Part shown: in pieces, positions 18,372 through 28,945 of the stretch | Layout: each line of letters opens with the position of its first letter | Numbering within the stretch: position 1 is the stretch's first letter | Origin: Cristatella mucedo | Taxonomy: Eukaryota; Bryozoa; Phylactolaemata; Cristatellidae | NCBI GenBank assembly: GCA_009760855.2 | Contig: WPIO01000007.1 | Span: 9,717,501 to 9,747,500, forward strand | Direction: 5' to 3' | DNA length: 30,000 nucleotides | Notes under the pieces: generated by a model | Seen by the model: only the letters and a program-made list of their open reading frames with translations | The model's database searches: none | What the model was told of the DNA's origin: nothing | Program-made: the position numbers and the translations under genes

Positions 18372-19181
18372 GTTTGTTTCTAGCTGAATGATGACGTCCT
18401 GGTTCATTGGTAAATCACTACTCGGCTGTGATGGCGAGCACCCGATAGACTCGCTTGCCAGCATGTGATATTAAACATAATAAAATGCATTTTTTATGAG
18501 CTGTAATAATCATAATTCTTCTCGACATGGTTAGCGTGCGTATTGTAGCGTATTTTTGCTAAATTAGTTGGCGGCCTATCATCCGATGCATCTGCTGTAC
18601 TATCCACGATGCCATACAAGAATGGATGCTGACTTTTATATCGCCAAAACACCAATCTTTGTGCATCAGAGCGCTTCTCATGCATTAATGTATATTGAAT
18701 TTTGACAGGAAAGTTAACTGGCTGTGCTTAGAAAATGCATTCTATCCCCAATCTCGTGCGTATGGTCAAATAATGTGCGTAAATAACTGATCCATATAGC
18801 ATTGTCCATGATGAATACCCGTCAATCAACGAAAAAAGAAGCCCCAGCATATTTGATTCATGCCATTGACCAAAGCCCCATATTTCTGTAAATTATTCAA
18901 CTGTAATGTTTAAATTAGCCGATTATAAATGCCGAGATATTATTCGCGGCTCCTGGAATTATAACGACTAGAAACCGCTTATGCCATAGTGTATGGCTTG
19001 GCGGCATAAAGAGCGAAAGTCAAGTTTAGTCAATTGAGTTGGGCCAAAGGACTCAAGCAAGGCAGTTCAGTTAAACTAAGGTATCGAGTGAAAGTTGTAT
19101 GCTGTGGCTTGTGTTGGACACCTATAGTTCTCCGTATCTTTCAAATAGATTTCTCTACGCTATAGGTAAATAAAGAAAGGG
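18372..19181. other. Unassigned, possible intron
   Basis: AT-rich sequence without recognised coding or repeats. It would be intronic if 18180-18371 and 19402-19553 belong to one gene. Confidence 0.3.
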
Positions 19182-19330
19182 TGAGCTGATTCAACAGCCT
19201 TATTTATACAGAAGCAGGAAAGCCTTAGCGCTTATGACTCTATTCGCAATTGTCAATAAAGGTTTGCCAGCTGCAGGACTCGAACCCACGAGCTGTGTCG
19301 TGAAAAGTAAGCACATTAACTTTATCCTGA
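19182..19330 (-). mobile_element. tRNA-derived SINE, tail type A, minus strand, decayed
   Basis: On the minus strand it has the B box GGGTTCGAGTCC (plus 19277-19289), the body with AAGGCTTTCC and the end AATCAGCTC. Several indels relative to the copy at 14577-14745. Confidence 0.7.
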
Positions 19331-19401
19331 TATCCAGGGGCATATGGACTTGTCATCTTAAGATATGGGCGCCCTTTGTTGCTGCCGCGTTCTGCCGACA
19401 G

Positions 19402-19553
19402 CGGCATCCCTGCGAGTATTGGTGCTGGAAGTTGCTAGCCGAGCTTCAAGGCTCAGGCTTCACCAATATTTGTCGCACGAAAGCAAGGATTTGCACCATT
19501 ATGAGCGCTCCATTCGTGGCCTAAGGTCATCAGTGCAGAAGCCACTGCAGTAA
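19402..19553 (+). CDS. Candidate terminal exon of an unrecognised gene
   Basis: A pyrimidine-rich run ending GCCGACAG precedes a frame reading RVLVLEVASRASRLRLHQYL, then SHESKDLHHYERSIRGLRSS, and a TAA stop at 19551-19553. AATAAA follows at 19563-19568. The spacing R..RL..L...E...HYE..I..L resembles the C-terminal part of small cilia-associated proteins such as CFAP141, but that is a pattern impression. Its reading frame does not join in phase with the exon ending at 18371, so either another exon lies between or the two are unrelated. Confidence 0.3.
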
Positions 19554-20183
19554 TTTTATAACAATAAAACCAAACGATAGAATTTTGACCATGCACAAGC
19601 GCGCCAACGTACACATGAAAAAGCGAACACGAGAGCTCGAGCGCGTGCGTACTGTTGAATTCATCCAACAAGGCAGCTGCTCAAGGCTCTAGGAATAAAA
19701 AGTCCCACAAATGATCTATCACTGATCAGTGAAGCCGGGTAGATTAGACCTTGATGACGATGATAAGGTATATTAGGATCTTGATTAGGATATTGTTCTC
19801 TGTACTCGTTACTGAGAATAAGAACGACGAGCTGCTACTAGTGATGTTCGATAGGCTTGGGCAAGTATGAGTAGTATTAGTGATTCCACTAAGTAGAGAG
19901 TCGCAGTACAAAAGTCAGCTAGTCAATAGAGCTTGCTCCAGCTTCTCCTTTTCGGGAGCTCAGTCAAGAGAGTTATCCTAGCTGAGTGATGTTCTGTAAT
20001 TTGCGTGCCGAAGCTTAGTCCCAGCCGATGACTAACATAACTCTTAAACCATATTAAAATTAGCAAGCATGCTAGTTAGGCGGAACAAATCTGATCGTCA
20101 TATTATACTAAGTAAACCGAATCCTCTCGCTCTCAAAATAAGCTACCTCTTAAAAATAGATGGGTAGTAAGATAAGTAAATAC
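19554..20183. other. Unassigned sequence
   Basis: Nothing recognised apart from the AATAAA at 19563 noted with the preceding exon. The last eight bases are the left target duplication of the foldback element. Confidence 0.4.
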
Positions 20184-20488
20184 GGTTTTAGGACGATTCA
20201 TCCAGAAGAAGTTTCATCCACGGACGATTCATCCACGGGGGATTCATCTACGGACGATTCATCCACTGGCTGTTCGTGCTGACAAGAAACCCTAAACCCT
20301 GATTAAAATCATTTGCTTCATCCTTTTACCAATGTATTCATTCAGCAATTCATATTAACAACTTTAAAGTATTATTCTGGATGAATCGTCCGTAGATGAA
20401 TCACCGTGGATGAAACGTCCTCTGGATGAATCGTCCGAGAGGAGCAGTTCGTGGATGAATCCCACCGTGGATGAATCTTCCGGACACT
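20184..20488. mobile_element. Foldback transposon (non-autonomous DNA element)
   Basis: A 305-bp unit flanked by an exact 8-bp direct repeat GTAAATAC (20176-20183 and 20489-20496). Both ends are inverted copies of each other, sharing GATTCATCC at the same distance from the edge. Each arm is itself built of repeated units around GGACGATTCATCC: about five in the left arm (20190-20268) and the same motif inverted, GGATGAATCGTCC, in the right arm (20382-20482). The centre is unique AT-rich DNA of roughly 110 bp. No protein is encoded. An 8-bp duplication fits hAT-type transposition; foldback elements of other types also exist. Confidence 0.85.
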
Positions 20489-20496
20489 GTAAATAC

Positions 20497-21055
20497 TAGA
20501 TCGAACATTAATCCACTATATGCAAGTCTGTAGAGCAGCAGTATTTGTCCTAAAATAAAAAAGCCCACATAAAAAGATTGTCTTGAATCCTAAAGTTACG
20601 GTGATTTACCAATGGGGTCCGCATTTTTGAGTTTCATTGAATGTCCTCGAAATGATGAGCTCTCTGCAATTCATTGAGCTCAGAGAAGTAATGACTAATA
20701 GCTTACAAGGGGAACTCTGGTCTTGATTTTAGCTACGTCTTTTACCGAAGCAGCTATTTATTCTCTGCATGAATAAAGACATCCTCAGTAATAATATGGA
20801 TGGAAATACCGTTGTCTTGCTCTTCATTGACGTATCGGTAGCATTGAATAAATTACTGAATGTTACCACTATGACTGTGGTGCCGACGACATTTCGCTTA
20901 AACAGCCATTCAAAACATCAGAGTTAAAACGTACCCACCACGTCTATCATACATTAGGTCATCTGGTCCACGCTGTCAGTCAACCTATCCAGAAAGATGG
21001 ATATACAAATAAATTCACCACACGGAGACAGGAAACGAGTAGCGAAAATCGGGGT
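20497..21055. other. Unassigned, possibly decayed LINE
   Basis: No clear feature. The right part may hold the 3' region of the old LINE recognised from about 21060. Confidence 0.35.
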
Positions 21056-21163
21056 CTTATTGACAAATACAGCTGAGTATCGTCAGTGTTAAAGTGATGG
21101 CCGATTCCACGGGTCTGAATAATTCTCCCAGAGGTTGAGTATAAATGCAGAACAGCAAAGGAT

Positions 21164-22252
21164 AATAATAATAATAAATTTTAATAATAATTCACTTGAT
21201 AAAGCGCCCTCAGAGAACTTAATCTCTCTCTAGGCGTTTTACATTTGCTGCAAAGTGAAATGCAATTCAATGGTAAGTAAAATCATGCTTAAAAAACAAA
21301 CAAAATGAATAATATGGTTAGGGGTGACATGCACAGGGTCAACATGCGAATGTGGTTAGTGGCAGCATGCACAGTGTCAGCACGCATAAGCACATCAAGG
21401 ACGAATCGCAGGGACCCACTAAATGCTGTCCTAAATAGGTGTTTTTAGGTTCCTTTTAAATGTGGTCAGGTCGGGGGATGTTCTGACCCAGGTCGGGAGG
21501 GAGTTCCAGGCTTTGGGAGCATACGAACTAAATGCACGGTCTCCAAAGGATTTAAGGTTTGTACGAGGTATTTGTAGACTGTTGGATTCCGAAAAGCGGG
21601 TGGTACGATGCTTGGCCTGATGGGGTAGTATATCTGAAAGATAGGCTGGAGCCATAGAATGAAGGGACCTAAAAGTGAGCGACGAAACCTTGAATTCAAT
21701 CCGTTGCTTGACTGGTAGCCAGTGCAGGTCGGCGAGAAGTGGAGTAATGTGGCAACTGTGACGCTCACGACGGACAAGTCTAGCTGCCGAGTTTTGCACC
21801 AGCTGCAATCGCCTGATCGCACATGCTGGTAGGCCAGTAAGCAGTGAGTTGCAGAAGTCGAGACGGGATGTCACGAATGCAGGGACCAACTTGGATGTGG
21901 TATCTTTATCTAAACAAGCCCTAATTTTAGCAATGTTATGAAGCTGAAAATAGGCGGATTTGACTGTGGAGCTGATATGGTCGTCTAACGAGAGGTCGCT
22001 TTGGAATATGACACCTAGATTTCGAGCTGATTCAACTGGAGATATGCTGGCAGAGCCAATTTTGAGCGTCAGCCTTTCCAATCTCGGAATCACACTGGGT
22101 TTGCCCATAACAAGTAAGTTAGTTGTATCATCGTTTAGTTTTAGAAAATTTGCTGCCATCCATGTGCGGATGTCATCAATGCATGCAGCTAGCGAGTTGA
22201 GAGAATTTGAGGTGCTCGAAGGCTGTGAGGGATCAAAGCAAAGGTATAACTG
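21164..22252 (-). mobile_element. Younger L2/CR1-type LINE, short 5'-truncated copy
   Basis: 1.09 kb, highly similar to 5600-6700. The 3' end is an AAT-type repeat (21164-21190) followed by the tail hairpin (21199-21240). It is bounded by AAGGAT at 21158-21163 and 22253-22258. The 5' truncation falls in the reverse transcriptase domain, just after the catalytic YxDD region in protein order. Confidence 0.92.
21431..22252 (-). pseudogene. LINE reverse transcriptase C-terminal part, 5'-truncated
   Basis: An unbroken frame covers the C-terminal part of the protein: MAANFLKLNDDTTNLLVMGK, LGVIFQSDLSLDDHI, LDFCNSLLTGLPACAIRRLQ, LADLHWLPVKQRIEFK, PAYLSDILPH and the usual L2-type ending AFSSYAPKAWNSLPTWVR ... 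FKRNLKTPI. It keeps the frame where the 5583-7784 copy is frameshifted, so it shows the original C-terminus. The catalytic core is missing, so it cannot be active. Confidence 0.9.
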
Positions 22253-22450
22253 AAGGATCTAGGACGGACCCTTGTGGGACTCCACGGGTGACTGGCCTAG
22301 TGGATGAGACCTTACATCCGCACGACTCGGATTGAACAAGATTGGACCAATACAATTTGAAACACGCCTGTGCCTCACCCTACCAGACCAACCGTTGTTC
22401 TCAATTGTTAGAGTAGGATATCGCATTCAATAGTTTCCTGCCCCTTAATT

Positions 22451-23194
22451 TCTCAGACACTAGCTGCCATAGAGTTTTTTTTAGAAGTGTTTGTATGGCA
22501 CTATCATCTCGGATAATATGACCCCTAAGAAGCCATTATTCGTTACCAGAGGCGTAGCCAGACATTTTTTTATTGATATAGCTGAACTTTCACCTTGTCA
22601 GGACTCGTCAATCGTAGCCTGCAGCGTCAGGCTTCTTCTAATGCAAGCAACCCAGTCTAGCACCACCTCTTTCGTTCGCCACATCCCATTATTTATTCAG
22701 GGCTTGGCGGAGCAAAAGCAGCGGCAGCCAATAGCAATTAAGCGATATAAAGGGACGGCTTATCTCCTGTTCTAAGCGAACCGGAGGGCACGGAGAGGCT
22801 GCTGAAGCTTAAGCTAAGCACGAAGGAGCTTGGCGGCTAGAGGTTTAGAGGTCAGGCTGTGAGTTTTTCAGTGTATCCTTCATTCAACCAAAAAAATCAC
22901 CGTGGATCCTTAACAAAGCAAGCGCAGGGCTGAGTGTACAGGAATCAAACCTCAACCTATGATTGAATCATTTGGCATGTACAGCTCTATATAGATGGCA
23001 ATTTTGAAGCTCCATCATAACAGAGTTGCAGTAGTCTGACCTAAAGAGAACGCAAGGATTCTTAGAGATCATTCCTAACCGTTGCAATAATTTTTCCTTA
23101 ATCCCGTGAAGAAGGATTTATGGAGGTAAAAGGACTCTTCCTTCTTGCCTCCATCAAGGTAAGGGAAAGAGCAGAGGTGAGAAGATGGGAGAGA
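22451..23194. other. Mostly unassigned, with a transposon-end motif at 22547
   Basis: CAGAGGCGTAGCCAGAC at about 22547 resembles the left end of the element at 4294. No inverted partner was found to its right. A 94-codon open frame at 22491-22775 runs across it and is not recognised. CAGAGTTGCAGTAGTCTGACC near 23022 vaguely recalls the LINE, perhaps more of the old family. Confidence 0.35.
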
Positions 23195-23330
23195 GCCCTG
23201 GTTTGACCCGTGTGTTAAGGTGCTCGCCTTTAACAACCAGAATCTAGGTGCTCTCCCTTTAAGACCGAGGTCGACGGCTCGAACCCTGCGGAAGCACCTG
23301 GGTAGATGGCGCTATACAAATAATATTTAT
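23195..23330 (+). mobile_element. tRNA-derived SINE, rearranged copy
   Basis: A head with GTTAAGGTGCTCGCCTTTAA is followed by a second partial repeat of it (GGTGCTCTCCCTTTAAGACC), then a B-box-like GGCTCGAACCC at 23276 and a short tail GGCGCTATACAAATAATATT. The internal part is shorter than in the other copies. Confidence 0.7.
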
Positions 23331-23345
23331 GATAATAATAAGAAT

Positions 23346-23368
23346 AATATATATATATGTATATATAC

Positions 23369-23428
<60 letters not shown>
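23346..23428. repeat. (AT)n microsatellite
   Basis: AT dinucleotide run with a few GTAT and ACAT interruptions at its left end. It grows out of the AT-rich 3' tail of the SINE. Confidence 0.95.
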
Positions 23429-23431
<3 letters not shown>

Positions 23432-23448
23432 TGCTACTTATATTTAGG

Positions 23449-23565
23449 AGGAGAGAGGAAGAGAAAGAGCAAGGAATAGAGGAAGGGAGAGAAGAAGTGA
23501 GAGAGGAAGTGCTAGAGGGAAGGAGGAGGAAGGGAGAGAGGAAGGAAGGAATGAATGAGTGAGCG

Positions 23566-23633
<68 letters not shown>
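23449..23633. repeat. Purine-rich tract ending in (GA)n
   Basis: An imperfect GGA/GAA-rich stretch followed by about 65 bp of GA repeat at 23569-23633, then GTGT/GCGT repeats to about 23682. Open frames here are repeat artefacts. Confidence 0.95.
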
Positions 23634-23636
<3 letters not shown>

Positions 23637-23682
23637 GTGTGTGTGCGTGCGTGCTTGTGTGCGTGCGTGCGTGCGTGTGTGT

Positions 23683-24310
23683 AACGACTGACTGTGGACG
23701 AAGTCTATTGATTAACTGGTCAAAAGTAACACCGTCTTCGAAGGAGAAACTATCCACCAATTTGCAGATTAGTGTGTGCGCTAGTGTAGACGGAGCTACC
23801 GACATTTGTTACATCAAGCTGGGCGTGGCCCAGCCTAGAGGTCAGCCCCTGAAAGGCGAGGTCCGGGGGTCGGCCCCCGTGGGTTGAGGACCGGATCTCG
23901 GACCGCGTGGTAGCTCTCTTTCGGCGGGAGCTCTCGCCTGGTATAGACGTTTACTCCGGCGGTCTAAGCAGTTACGCAGCTAGCCGAACCTTTGACGGCC
24001 TACAATTGTACACCTCTGGAACGGGGCCTGTGCAATGGCGGGACTCCGGAAGCCGATTGAGCTACCGACACGTTTGTGCGCGCCTGCGCCGCTATCGCGC
24101 GGCCCTATAGTTTTGCTGTGTGTAGGATCCCCCTGTAGTATTGTCTAGTTCCCTTTTGTGTAGCGCGTGCGTCGTAACGTGTTACGTACCCGAACGAGCA
24201 TCCTCGCGACGCTGCTGGCGGGAGCGCCGCGCATAGCGACCCAGACCGGGCTCCCGGGAGCGAGCCCTAGCGGGAATAAGCGAATACCCCATAAACTCGG
24301 CTACATGTGT
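23683..24310. other. GC- and CpG-rich block of unknown nature
   Basis: This stretch is much richer in GC and CpG than its surroundings, with GGTCCGGGGGTCGGCCCCCG at about 23862 and GGGAGCGCCGCGCATAGCG near 24220. GAGCTACCGACA occurs twice (23793-23804 and 24059-24070). The second is preceded by GCCGATT, giving the reverse complement of a tRNA A-box region. It could be a CpG island, part of an LTR or an imported fragment. I found no long open frame of known family and no convincing terminal repeats. Confidence 0.4.
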
Positions 24311-25329
24311 ATGCATTGAAACATGTATATATTGAAAGACAGACCGAACTTAATTGGTATTGGATTATTTTTTTGCCAAGCAGTATGGTCGTGGCTCGTG
24401 CGTTACGATAATTTTGTTGCTTTCCTGAACAGGTTATTTAGGTTCATCAGGAATAGTGCAAAATGCAAATCTATGTTTAGATTACCTAAAAAGAGATAAA
24501 GTGTTCCGAGTGTGCTGTATATACATTTTTTATTATTATTATTGGGAGGATAAATTGCCAATCGTATCAGAAGAGAGCAGATCTTGAACTAGAAGAACCG
24601 GTCTCGCGCGGGTGCTTGGAGTAACCCGTTGCTGAGTAATAACAGTTAACTTCTGGGAGTTGAATAGAGCAGATATTAATTCATAGGCGTGTGGATTGAT
24701 TTCTGAGATATGGAAAATACTGACTACATTTATTTCGGCTGTCATCTGCATACCTGCATGCACGGAGGATGTGCCACCATCCGTTAGCTATGCTTATATG
24801 TCCTAGTTTTGCCGTCTTCAGTGTTGCGGCTTTGACGACTAGCACCCGCTAGTAATGTAGTTTACTATTTAAGCAATTTGTAGCCATTTCTCTTATGTGT
24901 CACATTTTTTGCTGGGAGTGTAATTGCTGAGAACTGGTTATCGACTCTTTGTGACCTTTTGCAGTCACACATTGCTTACGATTATGTTGGCGATGATATG
25001 ACCGGAAACTTGTCCTTTAATCTTGGTTGGTATTAGGCCTGCACCAATCGTGGATTGGGTGCATGAAAGCTGAGTCAGCGGCTTGCTTAAAGAGGAGTGA
25101 GCTTGATCAGACTTAAGCGATTCGCAAAGTACTACTGCATTGAAGATGAACAGATTGTGGAACACTTCTGTTCACAAGTCAATCTTCTTTTCTAGGTATG
25201 TGACCACATTCTTTAGCGTATTACTCTTAAGATATTAGAGCCTCAAATCTATGTTGGTGCACTTTCGCAATCGCAAGTCCTAGAAGTAAGCTACATATCT
25301 GTTAACATTAAAATGTCGATTACGAGTTG
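24311..25329. other. Unassigned sequence
   Basis: No recognisable gene, RNA or shared repeat. Confidence 0.4.
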
Positions 25330-26470
25330 TCGGCAAGCACTTGTCAGACATGATGCTTTGCGTAGGTAGAGTCAATCTCTCTGCTAGTTCTGCAAGAGAT
25401 CTTCAAGCAGCTTTTTAAGCTATCGATCCCCAAGTCAATCTTGAGAGCCTGTTGTCTGACCTAAGAATTGCCGACACTATGGTAGCGTGGTTTAGATCCT
25501 CTCGGTAGGATATTACAGAGCATAGACCTCAACAGGCAAAGGTCATCAAGTAGCCTTTGAAGTACGAGGTAACCCAGGGATCTGTGCTTGGCCTACTTAT
25601 TTCGCGATTTATACTCTCCCTCTGAAATGGCCAAGCACGATCTAGGCTTTTATTTTTACGCTGATGACCCACAGCCACACCCGGGCTTTGATCATTCCCC
25701 CTCCTTCCATCACGACAAGCTCTCTTAACTCGCCTGCATCATGTATTGCCGACATCGCATTTGGATGGCAGCAAACTTTCTCACACTGAATGAAGACAGA
25801 ATTAACGTACTAATAGTGGGCAAACCTAGGAGTACTCACAATTTGGGCAGCCTAGCCATCCTAATTGGCTCTCTCAAGATATCTCCAGTAGCAGCTGCAT
25901 GAAATATTGATGTCATCTTCCAAAATAACCCTTTTCACTAGATAACCACATCAGCTCCGAAGTCATTTCTGCCTATTCATCTATGTAACGTTGGCTATAT
26001 TCGAGCTTTGTAAGAGAAGAACGTCCATGCGTTCCTGACATCGTGACTAGACTTTGACTTGCTACTTGTAGATTCGCTACTTGCACGACTCCTTGTCTGC
26101 GAAACACAGAAACACAACGCTTGCATTTAGTGCAAACCACTGCAGCCAGGCTTGTCTGTCGAGCACATCTCGACTTCCAAAATAACCATTTCTCACCAAA
26201 CTCACTGGCTTCCCATCACGAAGCGTACCTACTTCAAGATTCTGTCATTTGCTTTTAGGTCCCCCCGTTCTGTATCTCTGATTTCTCAACTTAATTTACT
26301 TCCTAATCAGGTCTCCGGTCGCACCACAGCTCTTCTGACTCGAATCCTTTTTGGTCTCTTGCAACGCCGAGGTTGCGATATTGGTCTCCCGCTCCAGGCA
26401 AGGTTTTTCTGCTCACAGTCAAGCGGCTCTTAGCCATTATATATTTCAAAGACTTCTTCAGCAAGAAGAT
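25330..26470 (+). mobile_element. Decayed L2/CR1-type LINE, plus strand, reverse transcriptase relic
   Basis: Frameshifted reverse transcriptase on the plus strand: DLQAAF (stop) AIDPQVNLESLLSDL at 25396 on, VAWFRSSR, YEVTQGSVLGL at about 25566, FYFYADD at about 25650, WMAANFLTLNED near 25767, THWLPITKRTYFKILSFAFR near 26200, and PNQVSGRTTALLTR near 26300. Several stops and shifts make it a dead copy. It is the same general family as the LINE at 5583 but much older. Confidence 0.85.
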
Positions 26471-26760
26471 GTAATGCATCTATATCTGTAACTACACAAA
26501 GCAACGATGACTAATCGTGTGGTTTGGAAGAGCATTTTCTTTAGCAAACTAGAAGCCTAAGCGGCTTTTGAAACAAATGCGATAGCCAACGGACTTCATC
26601 TCATGAATCAGAGAGAGAGAAAGTGAGAAGCATAACTGAGTCTCGTGGGCAGTTGAGTAAGTGAGTAACTTTTCAAGTTGCAGCTCATGATGGCTGAACA
26701 AGACGTGACGCAGTCAGTAGAAGGGGAGAAGATGCCGTTGCCTAGTGTAAGCTAGTTTAG
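26465..26760. repeat. Unnamed dispersed repeat (family C), reference copy
   Basis: Starts with GATGTAATGCATCT and CTGTAACTACACAAAG, continues with GTGTGGTTTGG, TTTTCTTTAGCAAAC and CCTAAGCGGCTTTTGA, and fades near 26760. It is uninterrupted here, which shows that the copy at 1065-1400 carries an insertion. It directly follows the LINE relic and could be its 3' untranslated region. Confidence 0.45.
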
Positions 26761-27129
26761 CCGTGTGGGACCAGAGCAGAAGCCTTTGTTGCATAATGTC
26801 TTTAAGCGTAGTAATACAACGGCTAATTTACGCCCCATAGAGAATCGAAGGGCACGAAGAGGCTGAAAGTAGTGCATCCGTTCAGTTAGGTATAAAGGAG
26901 CCAAGCCACGGCAGGCGTTGCCGGTTAAAACAAGACTTTAGCTGTTTATCTGATGATCGACGGGCGATTGCCATCGCTGCTCCTTCGGCTAAGGAGACTC
27001 ATGGCTGAACCTCTGGGATTTTTGACCATCTAGCAGATATTCGGCACCAGCTGCACTGGCTTAATCGCTTACAGGGAGCCCAGACAAAACGAAACTGCAG
27101 CAGCAAAGCCTAGACCCATCCCGCATAAA
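26761..27129. other. Unassigned sequence
   Basis: No clear feature. AGGGCACGAAGAGGCTG at about 26850 resembles AGGGCACGGAGAGGCTG at about 22786, so a further shared repeat is likely. Confidence 0.35.
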
Positions 27130-27895
27130 AGCCCACCTGCAATGTCAGCAAGGTTTTTTAATCATGTTTCATACTTCAACACCATTAGAACAAACCTTAC
27201 GATTTTATCAATTAAAGCTAGTAGAAGCTTGCTAGCTATTTTAGCAAATGTGTAAAAATCCGGCCAGCTTTGATTACGATACCACAACCAAATTGGGTCA
27301 TGCATTTTTGACATCCCATCTATATATGTGTAACTCACTACTCGTACGTCTTCAGGCCGTTGCAGTCAGGCGCTTACAGTTGGTGCGAAACTGTAGCAAA
27401 AACTGGTCGGTCGTAAAAATCGCAACTGCCGAATTACACCACTTCAACTGACCTGGACTGGCCCCATCACAAAGCAGATCGAAGTTTACGGTTTTTTCAC
27501 CAAATTTTAGGTCCCTTCATTCTCTTGCACCGGCCTACCTATCCGAACTACTTCCTTCTAAAGCTTCACGTCGCACTACTCGCTCTTCTGATGAAATTAG
27601 TGTAGCTATACCTATAAGCAACCTTTAGTCCATTAAAGACCATGCCTCCAGCTCTTATGATTACAAAGTCTGATACTCATTCCCGACTTACGGCAGGACA
27701 TCTAGTGACTCGATGAAATTTAAAAGGAACCTATTCCTAATAGCATTTGCCCAGTCCGTGTGAATTTTCATATGTGGCAGGTGCTGTGCATGTTATCACT
27801 AACCAATTGACCTGCTCCCTTCCCAGCATATGTAAAGTGCCTCAAAAGAGATTTATTTCTTATAGAGTACGATAAAAATGCTTAAAAAAGCCCTA
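27130..27895 (+). mobile_element. Decayed L2/CR1-type LINE, 3' end, plus strand
   Basis: 27248-27415 reads SFDYDTTTKLGHAFLTSHLY, then MCNSLLVRLQAVAVRRLQLV, matching the C-terminal domain of the resident LINE. PSLHSLAPAYLSELLPSKAS-like sequence follows in shifted frame near 27510-27570. A tail with TATGTAAAGTGCCT and CAAAAGAGATTTATTTCTTA at 27827-27870 is a worn form of the shared LINE/SINE 3' end. It covers a protein region also present in 25330-26470, so it is a separate insertion. Confidence 0.8.
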
Positions 27896-28869
27896 GTAAT
27901 GTCTTCAAATAGCTTTCTATCTCGGGTGCTGGTCTAAGAGTAGCAAGGATGAACCAGCCAAGTTTTGCTTGATATGTCGATGGCATGTACACTGTACATC
28001 CCTAATAATTATTTCTGATAGTTAATCAAATTCAAAATAATACGTTTCTTATATGCAACATCTTTTTTGATTAGATAGACTTCCTTTGAAACGTTGGAAG
28101 GCTAATGCTAATCAACCAAGATATGTCTAACAACCGCAATTTAGTTAACTTAAATGGTCCATACGATGACAGTGGCATGATTAATGTTAATCGTACCCTT
28201 AGTTTTTGAAATGGCGATGTATTAGATCAGCCAGTTTGTGACTGCCTATATATTACGCATGGTTCATGAATGATAATGAATCGGCGATGTCGTGATTCAT
28301 GGTTTGGCTGAATAAAAGCCCAAATCATGCAATAGGCAGTACGTTTCGCCAGAGACTTGGGCCAGGCAGCAGTTGTTTGCTTTAGACCACGAGTCAGACC
28401 AGGGGTCGAGCAGTGTTCTGGGCGCCGTAAAAGTGGGTTGTACGCTATAGTTGATGCTGGACACCACGGATTCTCCGTGGCTGCTAAACAGACTCCTCTC
28501 CAAATTATAGATTGGGACTTGTTAGCTTAATTTATGAACCCATCTTCTTTGCTCCCGTGTTGCGATCCCGTCGGCATTCTTGCGTGCAATGATGCTGCAC
28601 GCACAAGTCGCTGGCCGCGATAAAAAAGGTTCGGGCATCGCTTGTATTTTCGCGAGTCGGCAGGGCTAGCACCGTTATGGACGCTGTAATTGCGGCCTAG
28701 GAGATTGGTGCAGAAGCTGCTAAATAGCCCACGAAACAGTAATCGCCTAGGCCTTAGCAGAATTGTTAATGTCTCTTTCGCAACTGGCAGAGTTCTATTT
28801 GGTTAACGGTTTGAACTAGTAGGGTGTTAGCCACGGCTGATAGAACAGTAACTGAAATTTCTTTTACTT
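27896..28869. other. Unassigned sequence
   Basis: No gene or shared repeat recognised. A minus-strand open frame at 28297-28503 has no known similarity. Confidence 0.4.
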
Positions 28870-28945
28870 CATTTTTATACTGCCCCAAGAAAACTTAATT
28901 TGTATCCAGGCGCTTTACATATGCCGAAGGACTTGAATCCACGAC
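28870..28945 (-). mobile_element. SINE-B tail fragment, minus strand
   Basis: On the minus strand: TCAAGTCCTTCGGCATATGT, AAGCGCCTGG, AATTAAGTTTTCTTGGGGCA, then TATAAAAATGAAG. This matches the end of the head and the tail of the SINE at 3427-3565. Confidence 0.65.

Larger units (their letters stand above)
21056..22450 (-). mobile_element. Old LINE of a second family, split by a younger LINE
   Basis: 21060-21157 corresponds to the part of the L2-type LINE after the GVPQGSVLGP motif (CAGCTGAGTATCGTCAGTG, then GTTGAGTATAAATGCAGAAC). 22259-22450 resumes at once with the minus-strand frame VTRGVPQGSVLDP preceded by FKLYWSNLVQSES, a reverse transcriptase region. Joining the two across the insert restores the usual order. 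The protein differs clearly from the resident younger LINE, so this is another family, decayed. Confidence 0.75.

Noticed and set aside
20280-20300. Telomere-like CCCTAAACCC
   Set aside because: Only about one and a half units, in the centre of the foldback element; chance.
20190-20482. CRISPR-like array of GATTCATCC repeats
   Set aside because: Spacing is short and irregular, the second half is inverted, and exact 8-bp duplications flank the whole; it is a foldback transposon in a eukaryotic genome.
22491-22775. 94-codon open frame as a gene
   Set aside because: It spans a transposon-end motif, has no recognisable family and no splice or promoter context.
23807-24323. Solo LTR bounded by TGTTACATC and GAAACA
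   Set aside because: TG...CA ends can be chosen almost anywhere; no target duplication (ACATT versus TGTAT) and no primer-binding or polypurine site supports it.
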